Assembly (NCBI GenBank): GCA_039519185.1
Contig: CM076848.1
Span: forward strand, 122,154,989-122,218,988
DNA from: Astragalus membranaceus
Lineage: Eukaryota > Streptophyta > Magnoliopsida > Fabales > Fabaceae
Reading direction: 5' to 3'
DNA length: 64,000 nucleotides
The translations under genes and the position numbers were made by a program. This document shows positions 43,579 through 55,423 of this stretch, in pieces (the first letter of the stretch is position 1; every line of letters starts with the position of its first letter). A model generated the notes under the pieces. It saw only the letters and a list, made by a program, of their open reading frames with translations. It was not told the DNA's origin and made no database searches.

Positions 43579-45134
43579 TGATGACAACCTACAATAGATG
43601 CCCTTGACATAAAGAAAATCAAGGTCATGGTGAAAAAATGGAAGCTGTTGAAAAATTGATTTTAATTAACAATGACACGCTTGTCTTGTTTTGACTCGTT
43701 TCCGAGATCTAGAAGTCCGATTGGCGCGTTTCTTGATGCGTTGGAAAGATAAGAAATATTTCTACAACTTTTATTCGAGCTATTATTTCATATTCAATTA
43801 CTAACATGGTCAAAAAACAGCAAGGAAGTCGAAGACAAATTTGGGGAAGATTTTAATGTTTTTGTTTTAATTTATGTAATAAAAAGAGGAAACCATTGGC
43901 TTGCATGCCTTGGTGACTCTTTAGATAGGTTTAGTTCTTTCTGAATATCCACTTAAAAGTTTTATTTGATTAGTCATTTAGTTAAGGTATTTATAAGCAA
44001 CTAAGTAAAGATAGTTAAGACTATAATTAAGAATAATGTCACTTAGAAGTGACCTTTTGTTTACATCTCCATGCTGCCCAAAAAGGCTATATATATGTGC
44101 CTATCTAGAATGTAAAAATCAGATTTTAATCATGAATGAAAATTGAGTTTCCTCCACTTGTGAGAGCTTCCCTTGTGTTCTTGGGTAAAAGAACTAAATC
44201 TGATCTTATCAAGGCAACTTGTGGCGATCAAAAATCCATGACTTATCACTCACATTCTCATCTTTTCTTGAGTGTGGCGTCAATATCATTCTCTAAATCT
44301 CAATTCCAAGGTGGTCTTTCCAAGGTTCTCATCAGCTACTTGGGATCATTGGAGTGTATCTTTTGCAACCACTCTTCTCTTGTCTTCATACGGTAATACA
44401 TACTCTCTAGTTGTATTATGTTGATGGAACTTGTGATGAGCTAACTTTGTTGTAGTTAGATTGTTCTTGGTATGTAATGAACCTTGAGTAACTTTTGTAT
44501 AATATTATGATGTTTGTGTTTTATTCCTTGTGTCATAATACTTTCCATCTTGGTTTGGGAATGATCAACTAAAACAAGGTAACTTTGTGGGTACAGACAT
44601 GGTTCACAAAGAGAACTCAAGGAATAATATGAATGAAAACCCTTTAAAGTCATTTAAAGGAAGCACTACTTAACCCTAGACATAGGGGAGTAATAGTTCA
44701 TAAGGCAAATGTTGTAAGAGCTTAATATACAGGGGTAAAACTTATTTAGAGCCTAGACATAGGAGTCTTGTAACATAGCCCTGACGAAAGTGACTGAAAG
44801 GCACGCCACCAAGGCGCTATAGCGTCTACTGACTCTGCAGCGCTACAGCGCTTAACGCTACAGCGTCTAATATTATCTGAACATTGCTCTTGGGGACTTA
44901 CATAACTATTGAGCTATCCAACTCACCTTTAATTACTTCAAACTTAATACTGTTTTATCACAACTTATAATGTTTACAACTCTTCACCTTTACTTGTTAC
45001 TTAACTCTTTTCACTAAGATTCTAATCACTTAAACTTCTTAGATTAATTCCAATCCCTGTGGGAACGAACTTTACTTATCATTGTATTACTTGTTGCGAT
45101 TGTGTATACTTGCACATCACCTTTTCGCACAACA
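43579..45134 (+). repeat. LTR of element G (1556 bp)
   Basis: Starts TGATGACAACC after the purine tract and ends CGCACAACA. The segment before the end (AATCCCTGTGGGAACGAAC, ..TACTTGCACATC) resembles the LTR end of element J in plan. No partner copy lies in the window. Confidence 0.6.
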
Positions 45135-45216
45135 GTGCTCATGACTTCCCCTCCCCTAGTATACTAATCAACTGGGACGTCACCCATCCTTTGATATAAT
45201 TTATATATCTTAACCT

Positions 45217-45352
45217 TGATTGAACATTTAGTTCCATGACCTTAAACAATTGATTGAACATTTAGTTTCATGACCTTAAACAATTGATTGAACATTTAGT
45301 TCCATGACCTTAAACAATTGATTGAACATTTAGTTCCATGATAGTAAACATA
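45217..45352 (+). repeat. 34-bp tandem repeat, four copies
   Basis: TGATTGAACATTTAGTTCCA plus TGACCTTAAACAAT begins at 45217, 45251, 45285 and 45319; the last copy diverges at its end. Lies in the D LTR piece. Confidence 0.88.
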
Positions 45353-45554
45353 ACCCATGTCCGCTCACGTGTACTATTTTTCGGTTTTTGAAACATTTAT
45401 AGGTTTGAAGGTAATTTCCAAAACCATCTTGAACATGTCAAAAACAATGTTTTATAAGTGAAAAATCATCACAAAGGGTTGAAAAGAAGATTAGAAGAGG
45501 TTTGGAATTGAAAGGAGCGACGAAACGAGAATTCGGTGTGCGGTAACAGAAGCT

Positions 45555-45667
45555 CACGCACGGTCCGTGTGCCCTAGGCGCACGACTCGTGCGTACTGAA
45601 CATTCTTTTTAAAGTCATTTGCGAAGCTGGCTCACGATCCGTGTGCCATAGGCGCACGACCCGTGCG
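45555..45667. repeat. GC-rich dyad pairs in the D LTR
   Basis: Two dimers: CGCACGGTCCGTGTG with CGCACGACTCGTGCG (45555-45594), and CACGATCCGTGTG with CGCACGACCCGTGCG (45631-45667). The second ends exactly where element E inserted. Confidence 0.8.
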
Positions 45668-46661
45668 TGTAACGCCCCTTTTCTATACGGTAATTTGTTT
45701 TATAAAATATCCGAGTTTTCAAAATTTATTTACACCACAAGGGATGTCACACTTACTTCACTAAAACGTCACTCTTCAAATAACTCGCTTTTCGAAAAAC
45801 AGTCTTATAATAACTTCAAAACGTCATTATCAAATAAAATACAACTTCACATCGAAAATTCAATAGTTTAGTCATAAAGGGCATTACACTATGCCAGGCT
45901 TGCAATACTAAAATCCGATAACCACAACATGTCATAAATGACTTAAAACAACATTCATTCCCCTCCCTAGTGTTACATATCAGAGCATGACGACTCGACT
46001 CAAAAGTGAAGCTAAGACCTTCACTGGGAAACACCTGCACGTTACCAACACGGGGCAACATTCAAACAGGAAAGGGTGAGCATCATTTCAGTCTACATAA
46101 TAGAAAATATGATAAGGACTAATCATAGGCTACACACTAGAATAATCAGCATCCAATACACTAAACATCCACATCACAGTCGTCATTCACATCATTTACA
46201 ATACCCAACTCATGTCGTGTAAGCTTATGAAAATGCAACCCACTCGCGGGTATATGCATGAAGGTACCTTTCCACAAAACGTCGCTTAGCCACTCAGGCC
46301 TTATCATCACTTAGCCACTCAGGCCTCAAAACATCACTGGGTTTATGCATATGGGCATGAGACACTATGACATGCACCACTCACAATACACAAATACACA
46401 ATTACTCAATTCATAGTCAACTATGTGACCCGTCACTTACCGGTTTGCCGAATAAAGGCACAGCACCTGTCATTTCATAATTCACACACAAATAACGTCA
46501 CTTAGCCTTTTAGGCCTTAACATCACTTAGCCACTCAGGCCCCAAATGTCAGTTACACATAAACATCATTCAACTCAAACATTAGCCACTGAGGGCAAAA
46601 ACGTCATTTGACTAACCACCAAGGGCATCCTCGTCATTTACACATCATTATCATTAACTTT

Positions 46662-46840
46662 GGCCACTAGGGGCAAAACAGTCTTTTATACATCATAACT
46701 AATAATAATTAGCCACTAAGGGCAAAACAGTCTTTTATACATCATAACTAATAATAATTAGCCACTAAGGGCAAAACAGTCTTTTATACATCATAACTAA
46801 TAATAATTAGCCACTATGGGCAAAACAGTCTTTTAACTAG
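46662..46840 (+). repeat. 49-bp tandem repeat in LTR E
   Basis: Units beginning GCCACTA.GGGCAAAACAG recur every 49 bases (about 46662, 46711, 46760, 46809). The same array is in the other LTR at about 52219-52397. Confidence 0.9.
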
Positions 46841-47145
46841 CCCCGAGAGCATCATCGTCAAAATCATCATTTTTGACATTACTTTGCTAAAACTGTTGTT
46901 TATACACCAAAAGAGATTTTTAAAGAACTTCGTATCATTTTTCAATGTCACTGGGACGATCACCAGGGACGGCCACTTGGGCGCCCACAAACAATCAGAA
47001 AATAACAATTTTTCATTTTAAAAATTAGACCCATAGATGGACAACGTAAAAAGCTTCACGACACTTTTTGAATCGTTCAAAACGGACGTCTGAGTCAAAA
47101 GTTATGATAAAAACAATTTTGGAAAAATCAGGCAACATCCAGGGA

Positions 47146-47360
47146 ACAGGCGCCTTAGGCGCCCAGGCAACCAGGCAACACGGGCGCTGGCGCCCAGCGC
47201 CCAGGCGCGCAACAACGCAGCACAACCCAGCGCCACAGGCGCTCAGCGCCCAGGCGCGCAACACGCAACACAACTCAGACACGGGCGCCTAGCGCCCAGG
47301 CGCGCCCCTACGCGCAGCACAACACAACACAGGCGCCCAGCGCCCAGGACAGGCACTCAG
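47146..47360. repeat. GGCGCC/AGCGCC palindrome-rich block in LTR E
   Basis: Many overlapping GGCGCC, CAGCGCCCAGGCGCGC and GGCGCTCAGCGCCC units in an otherwise AT-rich LTR; repeated at 52703-52917. It occupies a place comparable to the dyads of LTRs A, C and D. Confidence 0.75.
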
Positions 47361-48461
47361 CGCCCAGGAAACTGCAACAACGCCCAGAATTGCTGTTCAA
47401 CCCTTTTTAACACAAAAATTGGTTTTTCTTAACAATTCTAAAGCATAAAAACTCCAATTTTCCAGCAAACAAAAATGCATCTAATTGTTTTCGAAAATCA
47501 CCAAACTCAATTATACCCAAAGATTCGATTGAAAAACATCACCAATAATCATCTTGGCACGGGGCGTCCCACTCGTGGGCGCCTACTTCCATGACCAATT
47601 TTTCAGCAACACCCTTCTTGGCACAGGGCGCCCTACTCATGGGCGCCTAATTCTGTACCTAGGCAACCAAAAATCCAGCAACACAACAAGCACCAAAAAT
47701 TGATTCTTTGCAACTATCATCACTATCCCTTTGGCGCCCTAGGCGCCTATGCACACACTCATTCAATCAACAAAATCTCAAGCAATAACATCTCATAATC
47801 TTATGAACACACAATACACAAGATTTGCGTAGCAAGAACATATTAAGGGATCAACATATTTATACGACCCAACAATTCAAATTCGCATGTATAGCTCAAC
47901 CACTCAATTCGCATATCTATATGGAAAATCAACATCAACAATATATATCAAGAACGCATCAAGAAAATCTAGTCTAACCCTAGATCTAGAACCCATCATA
48001 GGAATTATTAGATAGAGTGATAGAGCTCCCCTAACCTCGAAATTGAAGAACGGAGGCTCCGGAGATAGTCACGTACAGGACCACAGCAACAAGATCACGT
48101 TCTTGCTCTTCCTTGGTTGCGACCTCTCTCCTCTTCTTCCCTTCTCCTTACGGCGCCCCTTGCTCTCTCTCTCTCTCTCTTTCTCACGCTATTTCTTTCT
48201 CTCCCTTGTTCTTTCTTTCAACTTCGCAAATCCTCCACCAAAACCCTAGCCCCCAACACCTAACCACTTCGCATATGACAAGAATAATGGGCTTGGGCTT
48301 CTCACTTAGGCCCAAGTCCATTTGGTTTGGCACCTCCACTTTCTAATACTTCCTACAGGTATTAGTATAATTTCTAATTAATTAAAACACATCAAATAAT
48401 TTAAATAAAATCCCCAATTACTTAACTAAATAAATTAATTAAATAATTTTAGGGTGTTACA

Positions 48462-51224
48462 ACTCTCCCCCACTTAGAATATTTTCGTCCTCGAAAATTT
48501 ACTCCACTCTACGAAACGAAACCCAACCTCCTAGTCACTTCCAACCATCCCCGTCCATCACCCTTCTCCACATTGTTACTCTTAATTAGATGTTCTAATC
48601 TGAAGGTCATCAAAGTCACACTCAACTACTCAAACACCGTGACACTTCACTTAGGCAACCACACCTCATCATCACTCACCTCTACCCCTACCTCGGTTAC
48701 ACCTACTTCGGTTCTCCATCATTCTCCTTGCCACCCATACGCTGCCCTTAGGCACTTTATGCTTCAACCACACTAGCTTCTACATACATTGATAACGCTG
48801 CAACACTGCACTTCGTCCCACTTATACTTCGATTTCCATATACTTCGACGACACCACACGTCGACTCCCATTCAGTTCGACCCACTTATAGTCAGGTAAC
48901 CACATCTCGGCTCTTATGTCACCCTACACACCTAACCTTCATCTCTTCTTGTTTCCTTGGTCCTCTCGCACTATGATCGAACTTAGCTACGACTACAACA
49001 CCCATTCACTTGAAATTGGCGAGACACCCATTAAAGTTCTTCAACGAAAGTGACAACACCAACCATGACATCTTTGCGCTGAGAGTTCCTCAACTCCCAT
49101 TTCCCCCCTAGGTCCTTCATAGGACCGACTCATCAACAACACATCATAACTTCACCAAAGTGAAGCACACACCACATCAATCACAATTAATTACGCGACT
49201 CCTTTGTCAATAAAGGACTAAGTCAACGTACATAGGGACCAAACAGCACATAAAATAAAATAATACATAATAATAAAATAACACAGATCGAGACAGCACC
49301 CTCTCACAATACCGTAACAGTACTAAGGAAAATAGGAAGACAGCCCTTTTCAAAAATTTTCGAACGGCCCACTTGATTCAAGAAAACATCATTTTAATTT
49401 TAAGAACTCGGCACTTAAATTATTAAGAGAACAACACGTTATATTTGAGTGAACTTCACATTTAAGTCGAAGAAAACAACACTCTAAATTGTAGAGAACA
49501 GTACACTTTAATGTGCGAAAACAGCAGCAAATACGACAACATTAACGACATAAAAATGGCACACCATTAATCTCAAAACAAAACAGCATCTTTAAACCAT
49601 ATAAAAACAGCGCACTATTGTTTTCAAAACGAAACAGCAATTGTAAACAATATAACCAACTCTTTAACTTTGGGAAAAGCACGTCAATTTTTGTAAACGT
49701 CCTCGTAAAAATTTTTTTGGGTAAACAGTGTGAAAACAACCACATCGTTTGAGTAAAACGGCAACAGCAAGACCAAGAAGAACAACAACAACAACAATAA
49801 GGTGTAAACAGTGGTCTTTTAGCGCGCAACAACAGCAAAACACGGAGTGAAAATAATACTTCTTTTTAGCGCGCAACGGCAGTGGAAACAGCACGTTTAC
49901 AACATAAAAATAGCGCTTCATTTTCGTAAAACAGCAATACGATTATTTCATAAAAACAGCAACTCATTTTTAAGCAAACCGCAGCATTTTATCTTGAAAA
50001 ACAGCAAGACAGCAACTCTTCACAGCATAAAAACAGCCCCCTCTTATTTTCAAAAGCAAGACAACAACTTTGAACAATATAAGACAGCACACTATTCATT
50101 AAAAAAAAATAGAACAGCGACCTGAAACACTGTCAAACAGCACCCCATTTATTTTAAATACAATGGTAACTTTGATTTCTTTGAAAACATCAAATCCAAT
50201 TATCAACTCTACGAACCATTATCAATTCAATTCAATTCGATTCAATTTAATCATCACTTTATATTTTAGAAAAAAATACACTCTTTTCCTTTAGAAAATA
50301 CCACATTTCAAATCGAGAAAACATCACATTTTAAGCTGAGGAAAAACAGCACCTACAAAAACAGCGCTTAAAACAAAACTGCGCATAGAAATAGCATGCA
50401 AAACCGAGTGAATAATAGCAACCCATTTACTTGTAAATACAGTAGCTCATATATCTAATTTAAACAATGAAGCGGCAACACCTTTTCAACATAAAAACAG
50501 CTTACTATTATTTTCACAAACAAACAGCACTTTCAACAATGTAAAAACGACACACCATTGTTTCCAAACAAAACGGCAACTCGGAACAGTGTAAAAACAG
50601 TACGCTATTCATTTTTAAAACAACACAGCAACACATATACACAATTAGAATTTGGCGCCTATACACCCGTGGGGATGTATAGAATACATACTTTCAAAAC
50701 ATTTAATTTTCTTTTTAAAACGTCTCAACTCATTGTATTCACACGTCAGAACATACAAATTAATTATTAAAATTTATAACACATCATACTCCTCATCTTA
50801 ATTCAATCTCAATCATCATCAAACATCAAGGCACGAAATTACACGTGACAACATCAACATCACAATGTACTCAATTCCTCATCAATTTTACACCTACTCG
50901 TCAAATCACAACAATACTAAAAACACCCAATGGCAACAAACAAAATTCACCACAAGGTCTTCGTCGAAAATCGACGAGAGACACAGAAAACACACCAAGC
51001 AACACATTACAGTCATACACAAAGTACTCAGAGTAAACACACACATAGCAGCAGTAAGACACTAAGCAGCGCCAGTAACAACAATAGCAGTCATACCGTC
51101 TGACCAATTTAGCTAATCACTGCAACACAAATTATGGTTAGAACGAGTACCAAGACTCGAGAGATAGCTAGACCCCACACTGGACAACTTGGCCGGACAG
51201 ACCGAACTGCTCTGATACCACTAA
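48462..51224 (-). other. Non-coding interior of element E
   Basis: Next to the 3' LTR, the minus strand has TTTTCGAGGACGAAAATATT and the purine tract AAGTGGGGGAGAGT, the usual end of Tekay elements. The primer site TGGTATCAGAGCAGTTC is at 51220-51204. Between about 49500 and 50640 degenerate units with AAAACAGCA and CACTATT recur. No ORF shows similarity to retroelement proteins. Confidence 0.75.
51204..51220 (-). other. Primer-binding site of element E, tRNA-Met
   Basis: TGGTATCAGAGCAGTTC on the minus strand, four bases from the LTR end at 51225. Confidence 0.88.
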
Positions 51225-54018
51225 TGTAACGCCCCTTTTCTATACGGTAATTTGTTTTATAAAATATCCGAGTTTTCAAAATTTATTTACACCACAAGGG
51301 ATGTCACACTTACTTCACTAAAACGTCACTCTTCAAATAACTCGCTTTTCGAAAAACAGTCTTATAATAACTTCAAAACGTCATTATCAAATAAAATACA
51401 ACTTCACATCGAAAATTCAATAGTTTAGTCATAAAGGGCATTACACTATGCCAGGCTTGCAATACTAAAATCCGATAACCACAACATGTCATAAATGACT
51501 TAAAACAACATTCATTCCCCTCCCTAGTGTTACATATCAGAGCATGACGACTCGACTCAAAAGTGAAGCTAAGACCTTCACTGGGAAACACCTGCACGTT
51601 ACCAACACGGGGCAACATTCAAACAGGAAAGGGTGAGCATCATTTCAGTCTACATAATAGAAAATATGATAAGGACTAATCATAGGCTACACACTAGAAT
51701 AATCAGCATCCAATACACTAAACATCCACATCACAGTCGTCATTCACATCATTTACAATACCCAACTCATGTCGTGTAAGCTTATGAAAATGCAACCCAC
51801 TCGCGGGTATATGCATGAAGGTACCTTTCCACAAAACGTCGCTTAGCCACTCAGGCCTTATCCTCACTTAGCCACTCAGGCCTCAAAACATCACTGGGTT
51901 TATGCATATGGGCATGAGACACTATGACATGCACCACTCACAATACACAAATACACAATTACTCAATTCATAGTCAACTATGTGACCCGTCACTTACCGG
52001 TTTGCCGAATAAAGGCACAGCACCTGTCATTTCATAATTCACACACAAATAACGTCACTTAGCCTTTTAGGCCTTAACATCACTTAGCCACTCAGGCCCC
52101 AAATGTCACTTACACATAAACATCATTCAACTCAAACATTAGCCACTGAGGGCAAAAACGTCATTTGACTAACCACCAAGGGCATCCTCATCATTTACAC
52201 ATCATTATCATTAACTTTGGCCACTAGGGGCAAAACAGTCTTTTATACATCATAACTAATAATAATTAGCCACTAAGGGCAAAACAGTCTTTTATACATC
52301 ATAACTAATAATAATTAGCCACTAAGGGCAAAACAGTCTTTTATACATCATAACTAATAATAATTAGCCACTATGGGCAAAACAGTCTTTTAACTAGCCC
52401 CGAGAGCATCATCGTCAAAATCATCATTTTTGACATTACTTTGCTAAAACTGTTGTTTATACACCAAAAGAGATTTTTAAAGAACTTCGTATCATTTTTC
52501 AATGTCACTGGGACGATCACCAGGGACGGCCACTTGGGCGCCCACAAACAATCAGAAAATAACAATTTTTCATTTTAAAAATTAGACCCATAGATGGACA
52601 ACGTAAAAAGCTTCACGACACTTTTTGAATCGTTCAAAACGGACGTCTGAGTCAAAAGTTATGATAAAAACAATTTTGGAAAAATCAGGCAACATCCAGG
52701 GAACAGGCGCCTTAGGCGCCCAGGCAACCAGGCAACACGGGCGCTGGCGCCCAGCGCCCAGGCGCGCAACAACGCAGCACAACCCAGCGCCACAGGCGCT
52801 CAGCGCCCAGGCGCGCAACACGCAACACAACTCAGACACGGGCGCCTAGCGCCCAGGCGCGCCCCTACGCGCAGCACAACACAACACAGGCGCCCAGCGC
52901 CCAGGACAGGCACTCAGCGCCCAGGAAACTGCAACAACGCCCAGAATTGCTGTTCAACCCTTTTTAACACAAAAATTGGTTTTTCTTAACAATTCTAAAG
53001 CATAAAAACTCCAATTTTCCAGCAAACAAAAATGCATCTAATTGTTTTCGAAAATCACCAAACTCAATTATACCCAAAGATTCGATTGAAAAACATCACC
53101 AATAATCATCTTGGCACGGGGCGTCCCACTCGTGGGCGCCTACTTCCATGACCAATTTTTCAGCAACACCCTTCTTGGCACAGGGCGCCCTACTCATGGG
53201 CGCCTAATTCTGTACCTAGGCAACCAAAAATCCAGCAACACAACAAGCACCAAAAATTGATTCTTTGCAACTATCATCACTATCCCTTTGGCGCCCTAGG
53301 CGCCTATGCACACACTCATTCAATCAACAAAATCTCAAGCAATAACATCTCATAATCTTATGAACACACAATACACAAGATTTGCGTAGCAAGAACATAT
53401 TAAGGGATCAACATATTTATACGACCCAACAATTCAAATTCGCATGTATAGCTCAACCACTCAATTCGCATATCTATATGGAAAATCAACATCAACAATA
53501 TATATCAAGAACGCATCAAGAAAATCTAGTCTAACCCTAGATCTAGAACCCATCATAGGAATTATTAGATAGAGTGATAGAGCTCCCCTAACCTCGAAAT
53601 TGAAGAACGGAGGCTCCGGAGATAGTCACGTACAGGACCACAGCAACAAGATCACGTTCTTGCTCTTCCTTGGTTGCGACCTCTCTCCTCTTCTTCCCTT
53701 CTCCTTACGGCGCCCCTTGCTCTCTCTCTCTCTCTCTTTCTCACGCTATTTCTTTCTCTCCCTTGTTCTTTCTTTCAACTTCGCAAATCCTCCACCAAAA
53801 CCCTAGCCCCCAACACCTAACCACTTCGCATATGACAAGAATAATGGGCTTGGGCTTCTCACTTAGGCCCAAGTCCATTTGGTTTGGCACCTCCACTTTC
53901 TAATACTTCCTACAGGTATTAGTATAATTTCTAATTAATTAAAACACATCAAATAATTTAAATAAAATCCCCAATTACTTAACTAAATAAATTAATTAAA
54001 TAATTTTAGGGTGTTACA
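51225..54018 (-). repeat. 5' LTR of element E
   Basis: 2794 bp. Differences from the other LTR found by eye: TTATCATC/TTATCCTC near 51860, GTCAGTTA/GTCACTTA near 52107 and CTCGTC/CTCATC near 52189. Confidence 0.92.
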
Positions 54019-54255
54019 GTGCGCTTCTGTCAGCACACCAATTCGTTTCATTTTTCTCGTTTTCGCAATTCCGTTCGAGTCCAATCCGTATTCCGATCAA
54101 AATCCAACATAAATACAGTCATTCAACACACAATATCAGACAATGCAATATCGATATCAATTCACAAACTCGAGTGACATTCGTTCCGAGACCCAAAATG
54201 CATATTTTCACACATACGGTTTTCGACTCAAAACTTTCGAAACTAACGAAACAAC
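54019..54255 (-). repeat. 5' LTR of element D, third piece
   Basis: Lies between E and CACTA-2. On the minus strand it reads GTTTCGAAAGTTTTGAGTC.. AAAACCGTATGTG.. ATCGGAATACGGATTGG, in line with the LTR of A (GATTTCGAAAGATTTTGAC, AAACCGTTAATTGG). The first five bases are E's target duplication. Confidence 0.72.
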
Positions 54256-54500
54256 CACTAGTGGAAAAAATGCCTTTTATAACGGTCATTTATATCGGTT
54301 AAAAACGGCCTGATATTAAAAGTGACGCGGTGGCAGTTTTGTAATTAAAATTACACTTTTTATATCGGTTGCCACTGGAACCGATATAGAAAGTGGAAAA
54401 ACCATCTTTCATATCGGTTCCCTCGTATAACCGTTATAGAAAGTCCAAAAATTTTGGCTTCCATAACGGGTCACAAAACCACCCGTTATAGAAACCAAAA
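54256..54500. repeat. Left terminal and subterminal repeats of CACTA-2
   Basis: Terminal CACTAGTGG followed by ATATCGGTT, AACCGATAT, TATAACGG and CCGTTATAGAAA motifs in both directions; likely transposase-binding sites. Confidence 0.8.
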
Positions 54501-54534
54501 ACATTAGGCTTTTACGCATCTCTTCACCATCGGC

Positions 54535-55100
54535 TTCCTCTCACTCTCGCGTGTCTCTCCTCAACATCACTCCCACCGTCCTCACTCTCAATCACCTACC
54601 CTACGCCTTTCTCTCAACCAACAGCGCCCTCACCTCCGCCGGCCACTCCACTCCATGCCTTGGTGCTCACCCCCTCACTCTCATTCGCACACCCTTCGCT
54701 CCCTCTCACTCTCATTCGCAGTCACTGTTTCTCCTTCACTTTCAGTCACCAATTCTCTCACTCACAGCGCCTTTCCATCTCTTTCAGTCACTGTTTCTCC
54801 CTCTCGTCTCACTCACTCACGAAGCTGCTAGAGAACGAAGTTGTCGTCGCGTTTCTCCCTCTCGTTCTCTCTCGGTTCGTTCTCTCTCTCTCTCTCTCTG
54901 TCTCGCTCGATCTCTCTCAAAACTTTTTTTTCACCAATATTTCTCAGTTGATAGGCTTTGTGGATTTGGGTAATTAGGGTTTTGTTACATATGTTGTGGA
55001 TTTGTTGATTTTGTGTATTTAGGGTTTAGGGTTTGTTGATTTTCTCAATTGATAGGGTTTTTTTACACATTCACCAAATGTTAGATTATTTGTTTCATCT
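54535..55100 (+). other. CT-rich leader region of CACTA-2
   Basis: Pyrimidine-rich with CTCTCTCTCTCT near 54878-54899 and many CTCACTCTC repeats, then GGGTTTAGGGTTT near 55022. It resembles plant 5' UTR DNA and lies upstream of all captured exons. Ser/Leu-rich ORFs here are low-complexity and unlikely to be real proteins. Confidence 0.45.
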
Positions 55101-55423
55101 TTTTATGAATATATATGAGGTTAGATTCACCAAATGTTAGATTATTTGTTTCATCTGCATGGAGTTGCAATCTGGTAATTTATCTTTGTCTGACAGGAGA
55201 ATGATGCAATCTGGTAATTTATCTGCATGGACTCTTGGAAACCTGATTCATGTGACTTACCCAGGTTAGTGGTTAGTTTTGTCCATAGATCATATATATA
55301 TATGGAAACAGTTTTTATAATGTTGTTTTTCTATTTCTCCACATAATTAATATAATACTGTGATATTGAAAGAAGAAAAGAGAAGTGGAAGTGTTTGATA
55401 AATGAAGTTTTTTGTGAGTGTAG

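Larger units (their letters stand above)
42877..45134 (+). mobile_element. Fragment of a second non-autonomous LTR element (G)
   Basis: Comprises an ORF, a polypurine tract (AAGAAGGAGAGAA, 43566-43578) and a 1556-bp LTR (43579-45134). The 5' LTR and leader are missing; its left end is fused to the leader of C. After 45134 the D LTR resumes with about 500 bases missing relative to LTR A. Confidence 0.6.
45135..45667 (-). repeat. 5' LTR of element D, middle piece
   Basis: On the minus strand it carries the dyad pairs (45667-45631, 45594-45555) and GGGTGACGTCCC..CTAGGGGAGGGGAAGTCATGAGC, matching the order in LTRs A and C. It ends at 45135 against element G and is separated from the next piece by element E. 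Confidence 0.75.
45668..48461 (-). repeat. 3' LTR of element E
   Basis: On the minus strand starts TGTAACACCCTAAAATTATT (48461) and ends GGGGCGTTACA (45668). Includes a 49-bp tandem repeat, a GGCGCC-rich block (47146-47360) and a CT microsatellite (near 48163-48182). ORFs inside are not protein-like. Confidence 0.92.
45668..54018 (-). mobile_element. Very young non-autonomous LTR retrotransposon E
   Basis: Two 2794-bp LTRs (45668-48461 and 51225-54018) flanked by the duplication GTGCG (45663-45667 and 54019-54023). The primer site next to 51225 and polypurine tract next to 48461 place the 5' LTR on the right, so it reads on the minus strand. Only three differences between LTRs were found by eye. 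The 2763-bp interior has no gag or pol domain. This is a large retrotransposon derivative (LARD-like) of the Tekay-type LTR family. Confidence 0.93.

Noticed and set aside
47025..47282. Minus-strand ORF rich in Cys, Ala and Gly
   Set aside because: Product of the GGCGCC repeat block in LTR E; repeated exactly in the other LTR and not protein-like.
48043..48346. Two overlapping plus-strand ORFs rich in Ser and Leu
   Set aside because: They translate a CT microsatellite in LTR E, on the strand opposite to the element, and recur at 53600-53903.
54551..54973. 140-codon ORF starting MSLLNITP
   Set aside because: Low-complexity Ser/Leu/His translation of the CT-rich leader; a second frame is equally open.
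55019..55036. Telomere-like TTTAGGGTTTAGGGTTT
   Set aside because: Only about two units; such short motifs are common in plant promoters and 5' UTRs.
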